Shown here piece after piece: positions 49,960-59,774 of a stretch of DNA of 64,000 nucleotides. Position 1 is the first letter of the stretch; each line of letters opens with the position of its first letter. The position numbers were made by a program, and so were the translations under genes. The stretch is from contig CM068587.1 of the NCBI GenBank assembly GCA_035048485.1, positions 27,794,534-27,858,533 on the forward strand, in the 5' to 3' direction. The notes beneath the pieces are model-generated. The model saw only the letters and a list, made by a program, of their open reading frames with translations. It did no database searches and was not told the DNA's origin. The DNA comes from Pteria penguin. Its lineage: Eukaryota; Mollusca; Bivalvia; Pterioida; Pteriidae.

Positions 49960-50330
49960 ATATCACGCTTTAATTCAACAATCTGCCAATTTTACGGTCG
50001 CTATAGAAACCTTATTTGCTTATATGGTAGATCGTTGTCTGACAATTTGATTTCCTTATTACAGAATAGTTAGACCGTCTATATTACCACTTCACAATAC
50101 TGTGTTATTTATACTTATCATAACATCTACCGATTTTGACTACGGTTGTGCCGTTTCCTCTTCTGTGGCTGCGAATAATACTAATGCGTATATACTTATG
50201 GCAGTTACAGTGGGTGTGACCGGTTGGTCGGGAATACTTACTCTCCGCGGCACCTAATCCCACCTCAGTTTTAAAAAGGATCCGTGATTGCTTGTATTGT
50301 ATATATACTGTCATGTTGTTTGGACGTTGT
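49960..50330 (+). repeat. PLE family 3 3' end with core module
   Basis: Begins with RT remains (RQFYGRYRNLICLYG, about 49985-50030), followed by the same tail as 18540-18800, including 'ggcacctaatcccacctc' and 'ggatccgtgattgcttg'. Confidence 0.65.
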
Positions 50331-50371
50331 TTTGAAGAATTCGGATCGGCACTGCAGATATTTACTACATT

Positions 50372-50719
50372 TGATAAGATATTTAATAAAACCAACTAAG
50401 CAGTCCAAAAACCATGAAACTGGAGGCATAGCAAATCAGCAAATAATAAAACGGGAAGAAAAAACCCCTACTCAGTAGTAAAGGTGAACCCCCAAAAGCA
50501 GTGAAATCAGGTGCGCGTTGAGAGTAAGTTCCCTGCTTTTTGATAAGATATTGAATAAAACCAATTAAGCAGTCCAAAAACCAAGAAACCGGAGGCATAG
50601 CAAATCAGCAAAATGGCAAATAATAAAACGAGAAAAAAAAAAACCCTGCTCAGTAGTAAAGGTGAACCCCCAAAAGCAGTGAAATCAGGTGCGCGTTGAG
50701 AGTAAGCTTCCCTGCTTTT
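50372..50719 (-). repeat. tandem duplication of about 175 bp with core module
   Basis: Two nearly identical units, about 50372-50538 and 50539-50719, each beginning 'ttgataagatatt' and ending 'gagagtaagttccctgc'-like. On - each carries a core variant (cttactctcaacgcgcacct, gggggttcacc). Confidence 0.85.
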
Positions 50720-50964
50720 CAACAACACCAGCTATTTAATTGTCAAATTCAGTTTTCAAAATAGGTATCACTCGAAAATATCTTTCAATATTTTAATTTT
50801 AAAAATTTATATACTATAAGGGCCTCGTATCGACAGTGGAATTTCCACGGTGACGTTGTTAGTCTACCACTGACATCTCCTTGGATATAAGTCCGTTTTT
50901 CCTAAGGTCATTGCAATTTGAAGTCGTTTTGGCATAACATATAAACAGTAATATTTATACATAA

Positions 50965-51060
50965 TAAATATAGAACATATATACCTTTTAATTTTGTGCA
51001 CCAGATGCGCATTTCGACAACTTATGTCTCTCCAGTGAGGCTCGTGGCCGAATTGAATTG
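50965..51060 (-). repeat. dispersed repeat with hammerhead-like hairpins, copy 3
   Basis: Read on -: CACTGGAGAGACATAAGTTG, then TCGAAATGCGCATCTGGTGC. GACA/TGTC and TGCGC/GTGCA can pair. Confidence 0.65.
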
Positions 51061-51596
51061 AACGACACGATAAGAGAATCATCTAAGTCGGGTTTATAAT
51101 CATCTACGGTTGAATAAATTATAACTAACATTCTATTGACAAATATCGAAAAGCACACGTAAATATTCCACCACAAACATTACCCATTTATTTTTACATG
51201 CCAGAAGATGAAAGGAAGGATGACATTATATTGGTAATTGGTATTATTCGGTATTCTTATTTTCTGTTTTAGTAAAACATGAACACCATTCAAGATATAA
51301 ACACAAATGAAAAACTAGTACAATGATGTTTTAGTGCTGACAACTCACTTTGATTAACAAACGTATAGTTTGCAGGCCTAATAATGAAGTAATCTATCTG
51401 AGTTGACTTGCGAAAACATATGTTTTACACCGTAATAGTGTTCCATTTTACCTAAAAACACTTGATCATTCTGCTATTTAGATTCATACCCATAATGTTT
51501 AATTAAAACTCAAAATCCATTTGATTTTATAATTGTGTTTTAATTCAGTAGCAAGTGAGAATAAATTCGTACAAGCGGTCATATATTTATAATAAT
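51061..51596. other. no gene recognised
   Basis: AT-rich; nothing recognised. Confidence 0.4.
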
Positions 51597-52849
51597 AATG
51601 AAAATGAAAACCAAGTGGAAAATAACAAAATATGTCAACTTGAAGAGCATATGTGAACCCCTATGATGGAGTGAAATCAGGTGCCCGGGGAGAGTGAGCA
51701 TCTCCTTCTTGCTAGCAACACCCGCCACATATACCCAGTAGAAAGAGTCAAATTGTGTAAATTCCATATGTTTTTATATATGGAGAAGTCAAAGTAGGTA
51801 ACCTTCTAGTGTAGAAGGTGTCAAATCGGTGTAAAATGATCGGAATCGGTCTCAGTCCAGAATATTATTTAAAAGTCTGGATAACGAGATATCATATGGA
51901 GTAATAAGAGTCTCGTAACGACCGTAGAACTTCCTCAGTGACGTTGCTGGTCTAGCACATATATAACCCTGGTTGAGCAGCTTAACCGATAGGCCCCTAG
52001 CCCTCAGAACAGTCATTGTAATTTGAACATGCTCTGGAATAACGTATTAACTGAGATATGAATACACCGTATGCGGGCGATGATGGAATGTTGCTACTTA
52101 TGAAAGGAAAGTTTGTGATAGCGAAATTGAAATCGTCCCGTTTGTCATAGAGAGAGGTGTTCAATTGACCATTAATGTCGAAAGACAACATAATATCTAA
52201 ATACGAAGTAGAATTACTACTTTCTGTGGGGTTATTTTTACCTCCAGTTCACTTGGATATCTGTAAGTGAAATTGAAGCCAAGAGCGAATTGTTTCTTTC
52301 CTTGCGAATGCAAAGACTGAATGGATTCAGCTGCGTATGAATAAAAGAACATGTCAGCCAGAAGCGGAACACAGTTAGTGCCCATTGGAATGCCGACAAT
52401 TTGTTGAAAAACCTTTCCTCCAAACGCCACAAAAATGTTATCGATAAGAAAGTTCAACATCTGGATGACAGCTGTTTCAGTGTATTTATTTTTGGAATCA
52501 GAATTTTCCCTAACAAAGTAAGCTTTATCATGGCCTACAACTATATATTTGAACTTGCGGCTTCCGTTTTTACTAGTAAATGTATTTTGATTAATTTCAG
52601 CTAATCTGTCTTTTAATTTCTGATGAGGGATCGTTGTGTAAAGAGTCGAAAAGTCAAAGGACTTGATGGAGTGAATTTTAGTAAATATTTTAGATTTTAG
52701 ATGTTCTAACAACACGTTTGAATTTTTAAGGATCTACATTTGATTAATTCACTTCTTGAATATACTGTTTCGCAATACATATGAAGGCCAGATTTAATTT
52801 CTGATAATATTTTTGTGAGTGGAACACTTCGAGGAACCAGCGATAAAGC
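51597..52849 (-). mobile_element. PLE family 1 (Naiad-like), copy 3, truncated both ends
   Basis: Starts at an (AAT)n-like tract and lacks the outermost 3' end seen in copies 1, 2 and 4. Core at about 51655-51725. The 5' side breaks off at about 52849, upstream of box A, and abuts a core dimer in the opposite orientation. Confidence 0.8.
51850..52740 (-). pseudogene. PLE RT, family 1 copy 3, catalytic box C deleted
   Basis: Box A (SFDFSTLYTTIPH) and box B (GIPMGTNCVPLLADM) are present. Relative to copy 4, an in-frame 60-nt deletion joins FTYRY directly to PSELEV, removing the whole IDDLLSIN catalytic block. A small deletion near 52010 and a frameshift near 52230 further break it. Confidence 0.8.
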
Positions 52850-52854
52850 TATGT

Positions 52855-53360
52855 ATGTAAGGGTATTCACGGAGGGTGTGGCTAATCCTACAGGAGACGC
52901 TCACTCCTCCCGGGCACCTGGTCTCACCTCTAAATTTCAGGGGTCCGTGAATGCCCACTGTGGTACATTGTTGTCAGTGTCATAGTCATGTAACACCAGT
53001 TACTTTCGTATTCTACATGAACGTCACACTTATTTCCTTTGCAATGTGGAGCTCGTAAAAAAGTTCCCCGCGGAGGGTTTGACTTAAGTGTTATTTTACC
53101 CTTTTTCCTGATGTTATGTGGCTGTGACAATTTTTACACAGTGTTTGTTCACATTCATGTATATATGCAGTGCTGAATTATATATGTTTCGACTGTATAT
53201 CAGGGCTTTCACGGCGGGTGTTGCTAGCCAAATAGGAGACGCTCACTCCTCCCGTGCACCTGGTCTCACCTCTAAATTTCAGGGGTTCGTGAATGCCCAC
53301 CGTGGTACATTGTTGTTAGTGCCATAGTCATGTGACACCAGTTACTTTCGTATTTTACAT
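52855..53360 (+). repeat. stand-alone core-module dimer, copy 2
   Basis: Two cores (about 52862-53010 and 53205-53360) with the spacer seen at 21810-22010. Between units: 'gaacgtcacacttatt', 'agttccccgcggagggtt', 'cctgatgttatgtggctgtg' and 'acattcatgtatata'. Confidence 0.8.
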
Positions 53361-53649
53361 TTATGCTGTAATTGCAAACGTTCGGGTCAGGCAGCTGTAA
53401 CACTTATAGATAATTAACGATTATATCTATAGATAGATTCCATATAGAAAGCAATAACCAACAGCTTACTCATATTGAGAGATAAAAAAATTTGAAAAAC
53501 AGATGTCATCACTAACATTACCATAGAATTAATAAAAGGTTCTTTCTACAAAAATAGCTGAAAAAGAATTTCCTTTATTTAAAAATCCAAAACTACGATG
53601 CCAAACTTTGAACTGTTTGAATATGGGACTTAAGTTCAACCCCAATATA

Positions 53650-53880
53650 ATCATTACGAGTATCTAATGGGAGAAATGGTCACATATTATGCGTATCTAA
53701 TAGGAAAGGTGACTATTTATTACAGGCATCTAATAGGAGAGTTGACCATTTATTATTGGGATCTAATAGGAGAGTTGACCATTTATTAAATAGTTACCAT
53801 TAGCTATCTATAGTTACTATAGTAAGTACGCTATCTATAGTTACTATTGTAAGTAAGCTATCTAATTAAAGTTGGAAACA
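53650..53880 (+). repeat. minisatellite, two unit types
   Basis: About four units of about 34 bp built on 'atctaataggagagttgac' and 'catttattat' (53660-53790). Two to three units of about 27 bp built on 'gctatctatagttactat' and 'gtaagta' (53810-53875) follow directly. Confidence 0.8.
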
Positions 53881-54410
53881 GCAATGAACACAGTGTTGCA
53901 TATGGGTTGCATATGCGGTAATTTACATTCGAAATTCATAGTCACCATCAAATCATTTAAAATCGAAATTAAACTCACTCAAGATTGAAAACGTTTTGAA
54001 ACACTTTGAAATCAACATCAATACAAGAACACAAAATATAATACAATGTCATGAAAAATGTATGTATATTAGAAACTGTTGATGAAAAGATGTGAAATAA
54101 CGAAGTAACCGCTGCTGCTTGGATTTAACATAGTTCACAGTACTCGCCTTCTGCAATATTAACTGAAATGTATATATATATAAGAAAATACCCTGTCTGA
54201 ATTACATGTGTCCTCGAAAATCAGGTGAAGGTACGTGCATTAAATACGTAGCGTCTACTGTTTATCTCTTTTCATCGTTTATAAATGCACAGATAAACAA
54301 GCGAGTAAAAATCAACGCTATTGAGACAGTGTCATAACTTCCAAACATCAGAAGAGGACTAGGATAATAGTATAGATTAAAACATAAAAGCACATTAAAC
54401 TTACAGATGT
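53881..54410. other. no gene recognised
   Basis: Nothing coding seen; leads into the duplicated intron sequence of the tail-exon array. Confidence 0.4.
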
Positions 54411-54499
54411 TGATTGTCTCATAAAACAATGATATATTTCGTGATGTTCTTAAATATTCGACAACATCAAGTATTTATAAGTCATACGGTAACACCCAC

Positions 54500-54532
54500 T
54501 TTTGGATGCGGAAACCAAATTTAAGTTTGTAT
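54500..54532 (-). pseudogene. tail exon A1, downstream half (split by PLE)
   Basis: 33 nt reading ATACAAACTTAAATTTGG and on to a GTGGGTG donor at 54499. Joined to 57587-57616 it makes exactly 63 nt, the length of exon A3 (58947-59009), and completes the DPDYTNL motif. Flanking intron sequence at 54410-54499 matches that left of exons A2 and A3. Confidence 0.75.
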
Positions 54533-57500
54533 GTAAAGATGATGGATAAATCCAAACCACAAGTCCAAAAATCATGAAACCATAGGACATACAAAATCAG
54601 TGAAAATGAAAAACAAATGGAAAATAAAATATGTCTACTTGAAGAGCATATGTGAACCCCTGTGATGGAGTGAGATCAGGTGCCCGGGGAGAGTGAGCAT
54701 CTCCTGCTTGCTAGCAACACCCGTCACATATACCCAGTAGAAAGAGTCAGATCGTGTGAATTCCATATGTATCTATATATGGAGAAGTCGAAGTAGGTAA
54801 CCTTCTAGTATAGAAGGTGTCAAATCTGTGTAAAGTGATCGGAATTGGTCTCAGTCCAGAATATCATTTAAAAGTCTGGATAACGAGATATCATATGGAG
54901 TAATAAGAGTCTCGTAACGACCGTAGAACTTCCTCAGTGACGATGCTAGTCTAGCACATATATAACCCTGGTTGAGCAGCGTAACTGAAAGTCGCCTAGC
55001 CCTCAGAACAAAGTCATTGTAATTTGAACATGCTCTGGAATAACGTATTAACTGAGATATGAATACGCCGTATGCGGGCGATGATGGAATGTTGCTACTT
55101 ATGAAAGGAAAGTTTGTGATAGCGAAATTGAAATCGTCACGTTTGTCATAGAGTGAGGTGTTCAATTGACCATTAATGTCGAAAGACAACATAATATCTA
55201 AATACGAAGTAGAATTACTAGTTTCTGTGGTTTCTTTGACCTCCAGTTCACTTGGATAGATGATGCTAAGGTAATCCGCGAATGAAGGATTATTAATTGA
55301 AAGCAAGTCATCTATATATCTGTAAGTAAAATTGAAGCCAAGAGCCAATTGTTTTTTTCCTTGCGAAAGCAAAGACTGAATGAACTCAGCTTCGTATGAA
55401 TTAAGGAATATGTCAGCCAGAAGCGGAGCACAGTTAGTGCCCATTGGAATGCCGACAATTTGTTGAAAAACCTTACCTCCAAACACCACAAAAATGTTAT
55501 CGATAAGAAAGTTCAACATCTGAATGACAGCTGTATCAGTGTATTTATTTTTGGAATCAGAATTTTCCCTAACAAAGTAAGTTTTATCGTGGCCTATTAC
55601 TATATATTTGAATTTGCGGCTTCCGTTTTTACTAGTAAATGCATTTTGAATAATTTCCGCTAATCTGTCTTTTAATTTCTGATGAGGTATCGTTGTGTAC
55701 AGAGTCGAAAAGTCAAAAGATTTGATGGAGTGAATTTAAGTAAAACTTTTTGATTTTAGATGTTCTAACAACTCTTTTGAATTTTTAAGGATCCACATTT
55801 GATTAATTCCACTTCTGGAATATACTGTTTCGCAATATCTATGAAGGCCAGATTTAATTTCTGATAATATTTTTGTGAGTAGCATCGATACAGATTTTGT
55901 GGAACACTTCGAGGAACCAGCGATAAAGCGTTGTTTGTACGGAGTGTTGTGCATTTTTGGAATACAGTACAAATATGGAAGTTCTAAATTCAATTTATTT
56001 GAGTCAATACCAAACGTATTGAGGACAGATTTATGATTCTCGAGTACTTCCGAAACCGAAAAGTTCGTGAGAGTATAAGTAGGATTTCCTGGAGCTGAAT
56101 TTAATCCTAATTCTTTCACTAGGCTGTCAAAGTAATATTTCTTACAAGTAAATGTATAATTATTAGATGCTTTATCTGCTGGTGTAATGATATAATGTTC
56201 TTGGAGGAAGGTAAGTTCTCTGACAACATCAGGATCTTTAAAAATAGATTCGAATCTGGTGTTTACAGAACCTTGTAATTTTTTAATTTTTGATCTCAGC
56301 AGTACTGCAATAGATTTTATCCATTCCGAAAGAGTGTCGACTTGTACTTCCTCTCTTTTTGCCCATCGTGTGGCATATTCCTCGCAGCAGTTCATAATAT
56401 TCTCAAAATGTTGGCTCCATGTGAATGATCTGGGTTCTCTGTATTTTGGACCTTTAAGTAAAAGTTCTCTTAATTTAGTGTTTTTAACTATATCGAGATC
56501 ACCAGTAATGACATGGCCACAAGAAGAATATACGAAATTAGACGAGGAACATGCACACGGTTGAGAATGGCATGCAGAGTTGCTAAGATCAAGACACTGT
56601 AGAAACCCTTTGTAATTATAAATTTTGGATGCAACTGATGGCGTGTAGCTATAGGAAATACATGGCGGATCTTTGTTTTTGAAATATGGAGGTATTTTCT
56701 CTAAAACAGACTTATGACTTAAAATTTGGCCGAAATTTAAATAATCAATGCCTTTATTTGCAAATTTAATTTTGATGAAAGGGCGATTAGATTTTTCCAT
56801 AGAAATATCGGACTTGACGGGACGAAAAAGTCTAGCGGTCGATATGTCCATAATAATGCCATCTAGTCTATACTCTGCAAAGCTTATATCAGTGAATATA
56901 CGGTGTCTGGACGATACGTACAACTCGTGTAATTTTCTGAGTGAAATAGAATAAAGTTTTGTACGAATGTGATGAAGGCCCAAAGGTTTATTTATAAATG
57001 GCAAAAGAGCATCAAAGGAAATATTATGTATTTCAGGTTTGTTGTATTTGCGTGTACCATGACTTCGATGCCTCCTCTGGCTTTTGTTGAATAAACCGAG
57101 TACGTTAACTGATTGACACGCAGGACTAGTGAGATTACCAATACTACTAATATTGTCATTGCATCCATAGGGCGAAGCAGTGCCGAGACGTCTTATCCAG
57201 TATTCTTCTCTTTTCCGACGAAAAGGAGTGCTCAAATTGGCATTGTTTGTGGGGTGATATATTTTTTTCTATAATTCTAATTTTCATTGAGAGAATAGAG
57301 TGGTCAGGCTGGTTGAAGTGGCGATAGAGTAATTGGTTTCCACCACAATTTATTTTGGACCTGTGACCTGATACTCTTGTACGGAGTTGTCCCTTTGTCT
57401 CTCCAACATATATTAACCCACAGAGTGAACACTCAATACCGTACACAATATTTGAACTCTTACAATTCAAATGGTCAAAACTATGCGTATGAAAGGTATG

Positions 57501-57586
57501 TTTGGTTAAATTACTCGTAAAAGAATTGTCTGTAATTAAGATGTTGCAAGTTTTGCAATTTTTGGTCCCGCACTTAGATATTTCAC
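54533..57586 (-). mobile_element. PLE family 1 (Naiad-like), copy 4, nearly full length (3,054 bp)
   Basis: Bounded on both sides by halves of one exon, so the ends are exact to within two ambiguous bases. The 3' end is ATCTTTACAT; the 5' end is GTGAAATATC. Order on -: Cys-rich N-terminus, GIY-YIG endonuclease, CxC linker, RT, then 3' UTR with core module (about 54655-54725). It is 5'-truncated only slightly, judging by the missing start codon. Near-identity to copy 1 shows recent activity. No target duplication is seen. Confidence 0.9.
54851..57586 (-). pseudogene. PLE endonuclease-RT polyprotein, permuted order (one frameshift, one stop)
   Basis: N-terminus: CEISKCGTKNCKTCN. GIY-YIG nuclease: NIVYGIECSLCGLIYVGETK with the catalytic-type Arg in QLRTRVSGHR, and a zinc pattern CxxC plus H..H (RHFNQPDHS). 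A T-run near 57262 is one base longer than in copy 2, shifting frame between 57156-57470 and 57235-55736. Linker: CHSQPCACSSSNFVYSSCGH with the CAC (CxC) motif. RT: IPKMHNTPYKQRFIAGSS, box A SFDFSTL just after an AAA-to-TAA stop at 55735-55733, box B GIPMGTNCAPLLADIF, box C YRYIDDLLSIN, end LLNDILD. No in-frame TGA at Cys positions, so not a selenocysteine version. This order is known for Naiad PLEs; canonical PLEs carry the nuclease C-terminally. Confidence 0.88.
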
Positions 57587-57616
57587 AATCGGGATCCTCA
57601 TCGATCTCAGTCTTTG
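57587..57616 (-). pseudogene. tail exon A1, upstream half (split by PLE)
   Basis: Follows a polypyrimidine tract and TTTAG acceptor at 57617. Reads CAAAGACTGAGATCGATGAG and stops at GATT, where the PLE begins. Encodes KTEIDEDPD. Reading straight on, the frame continues into the PLE nuclease (CEISKCG), so this acceptor could in principle create a chimeric exon running to 57156. Confidence 0.75.
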
Positions 57617-57654
57617 CTAAATAGATAGGGAAGAATTCTAAGATGTTAATGTTT

Positions 57655-57950
57655 TAAATGGAGTTTTTGACTTAATTGTTATTATACCCCTTTTCCTAAT
57701 GTTGTGTGACTGTGGCACGTTCTACACAGGTTTTTTTTTCACATTCATGTATATATACAGTGCTGAATTATATTTGATTCGTCTATATTTAAGGGCATTC
57801 ACGGCAGGTGTGGCTAGCCAAACAGCAGACACTCATTCCAACCGGGCGCTTGATCTCACCTCTGAATGTAATAGGTCCGTGAATGTCGAGTGTGATACAT
57901 TGTTGTTAGTGCCATATTCATATGACACCAGTTACTGTCGTATTTTACAT
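57655..57950 (+). mobile_element. single core-module unit inserted in a duplicated intron
   Basis: Units A2 and A3 read 'atgttttacatcaacc' or 'atgttttactctcaacc' at the equivalent place. Unit A1 has 'atgttttaaatg', about 290 bp of the core dimer family, then 'tattttacatcaacc'. A TTTTA-to-TTTTAMAT duplication of 5-8 bp is likely. Contains 'tgtggctagccaaacagcag' and 'catgtatatatacagtgctg'. Confidence 0.7.
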
Positions 57951-58258
57951 CAACCAAATATCAAGATATTTTATGACACCTTTTGTGAATGGATATTTAC
58001 ATGTAGAAAATATTCGAACCCCTCAATTTTAAATCATTTATGATAAGTCTATATACAATTGTAATTCTGATAAATCTCTTGTTACGATAGTGTCAATATC
58101 TTGCCCTTGACGACATTGGTTTTTAATTAAGTTGATCAAAATTATCAAAATACAACATACAGAAATTGATTGTCCCATAAGCCTCTGATACATTTTGTGC
58201 TGATCTTGAATATTTGATAAAAGTTATTAGTATGTATAAAATATATGGTTACACCCAC

Positions 58259-58316
58259 CTTTGGAAGCGGAAATTTAAGTTTGTATAATCCGGATCCTCG
58301 TCGATCCCAGCCCTTG
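58259..58316 (-). pseudogene. tail exon A2 (58 nt, frame-breaking)
   Basis: Acceptor TTTAG at 58317 with a good pyrimidine tract and GTGGGT donor at 58258. Encodes GIDEDPDYTNLNFRFQ. It is 5 nt shorter than A3 near its end, so it is phase 1-2 rather than 1-1 and would shift the frame if spliced between its neighbours. Probably a decayed duplicate. Confidence 0.65.
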
Positions 58317-58529
58317 CTAAATTGATAGAGAAGAATTTTAAGATGTAAATGTTTTACATCAACCAAATATCACATATCTTATGATACATTTTGTAAATGC
58401 ATATCTAGAGCATACTCCAACCCCTAAATATTAAATCATTTATGATGGGCCTATATGCAATTGTAATTCTGATAAAACTCTTGTTGCGATAGTGTCAATA
58501 TCTTGCCCTTGTCAACACTTGCAATTGTG

Positions 58530-58920
58530 TGTCCTTTGATTGTAATGCGTTTGCGGTGAGTGGGAAGGTGGGCACCCGTAAACCGGTTACCACACCTATT
58601 GAGTAACGTTTGTTAATTCAATTGACCATCCTAAGTCGGTATCGTAACCGCAGCACAATCGAATATTTTTATTATGCAGTTTTGCTGTGTATATTCTACT
58701 ATTATCATGTTTTGTGTGCATGTCTTTGGTGATTTGTGTCATACAACTTTGTCAGATGTGTTCTGTTTCTCTTACTTCATAATACGACATATAAAAGTTG
58801 ATTGTCTCATAACCCACTGATATATTTCGTGAGGATTTTGAATATTTGACAAAAGAAAAAAGAGGAGTTACTGGCTCAGTAATGTGGCAGAAGTCACCAT
58901 GGAGCTATACAAAGGAAGTA
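58530..58920 (+). repeat. PLE family 2 tail scraps between exons A2 and A3
   Basis: 58545-58760 matches 62110-62225 and 31850-32060 on + ('gtgagtgggaaggtgggcac', 'ggtatcgtaaccgcagcac'). 58863-58915 matches the opposite end of the family ('gttactggctcagtaatg', 'cagaagtcaccatgg'). Both interrupt the duplicated intron. Confidence 0.6.
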
Positions 58921-58946
58921 TGTATAAAACTAATGATAACACCCAC

Positions 58947-59009
58947 CTTTAAATGCGGAAAACAAAATTAAGTTTGTATAATCCGGATCCTCGTGGATCT
59001 CAGTCTTTG
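58947..59009 (-). CDS. tail exon A3 (63 nt, symmetric phase 1-1)
   Basis: Acceptor CATTTAG with pyrimidine tract (59010) and donor GTGGGT (58946). Two bases, 20 codons and one base encode KTEIHEDPDYTNLILFSAFK. The acidic lead and Y-T-N-L form a YxN-type SH2-binding motif (GRB2-like preference) and a YxxL. The exon looks like a cytoplasmic-tail exon of a membrane receptor. No transmembrane or extracellular exons could be tied to it in the window. Same phase as B1, B2 and A1, so any combination would stay in frame. Confidence 0.6.
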
Positions 59010-59425
59010 CTAAATGGATAGAGAAGAATTCTAAGATGAAAATGTTTTACTCTCAACCAAATATCAGGATATCTTATGATAACTTATATAAATGCATATC
59101 TAGAGCATATCTGAACCCCTCAATCTTAAATAATTCATGAGTCTATATACAATTGTAATTTTGATAAAGGTCTTGTTGAGATAATGTCAGTATCTTGCCC
59201 TGGACAACGCTTGTTTCACTTAATTTTAATTTTTCCAACAATACTACCGAAAAGACAGAAGAACATTTCTAAAATACAACCATTCAAATTTCGACATTGC
59301 ACAAAGTGATTTTTTTCAGATGTTATATACCTGAAGTTTTCATTTATTGATTGCTAATTTGAAATATACATCTGCATTTGTATTTTAATATTGTCTACAA
59401 TGCAATTTTTATACAACGCGCCTAC

Positions 59426-59494
59426 CTTTGTCGGACGGTTCAGAAGAAATTAATTCTATGTTTGTATACTCCGTTTCTTCAACAGTACCTGTTA
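59426..59494 (-). CDS. tail exon B1 (69 nt, symmetric phase 1-1)
   Basis: Acceptor TTTTAAAAG (weak) at 59495 and donor GTAGGC at 59425. Encodes TGTVEETEYTNIELISSEPS and on to DK. TEYTNI fits the immunoreceptor switch pattern TxYxx(V/I) and also YxN. Close paralogue of B2; the core VEETEYTxIEL is kept while the flanks differ, which suggests selection on the tyrosine motif. Confidence 0.6.
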
Positions 59495-59774
59495 CTTTTA
59501 AAATAGTAACAGAAAAATCAAAGCATTACTCTGCAAATATTTATACATAATTAGAATTCCAATCATTCGGCAATGAAGATAACAAGAGACCCAAGTTGTC
59601 GAAATGCACCTCTGAAGCACAAAATTATAAAGTATACATGTTCTTCAATTTATTGATATATAAACTTTTAATAACTGCCTTTTAGAGGAACTTTGAACTG
59701 ATAATCATACATATAACCTGTACATTTGTATTTTACTATTATCTACAATGCAGTTTTTTATATTACACACCTAC

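Noticed and set aside
54851..57586. Selenocysteine-encoding Naiad
   Set aside because: The zinc-binding positions use TGT/TGC codons, and the in-frame stops seen are TAA at Lys codons, not TGA at Cys positions.
57587..57653. Residues NILEFFPIYLAKTEIDEDPD as the N-terminus of the PLE protein
   Set aside because: The same sequence occurs without a PLE at 58259-58330 and 58947-59030, and the missing other half lies at 54500-54532. It belongs to the interrupted exon and its acceptor tract.
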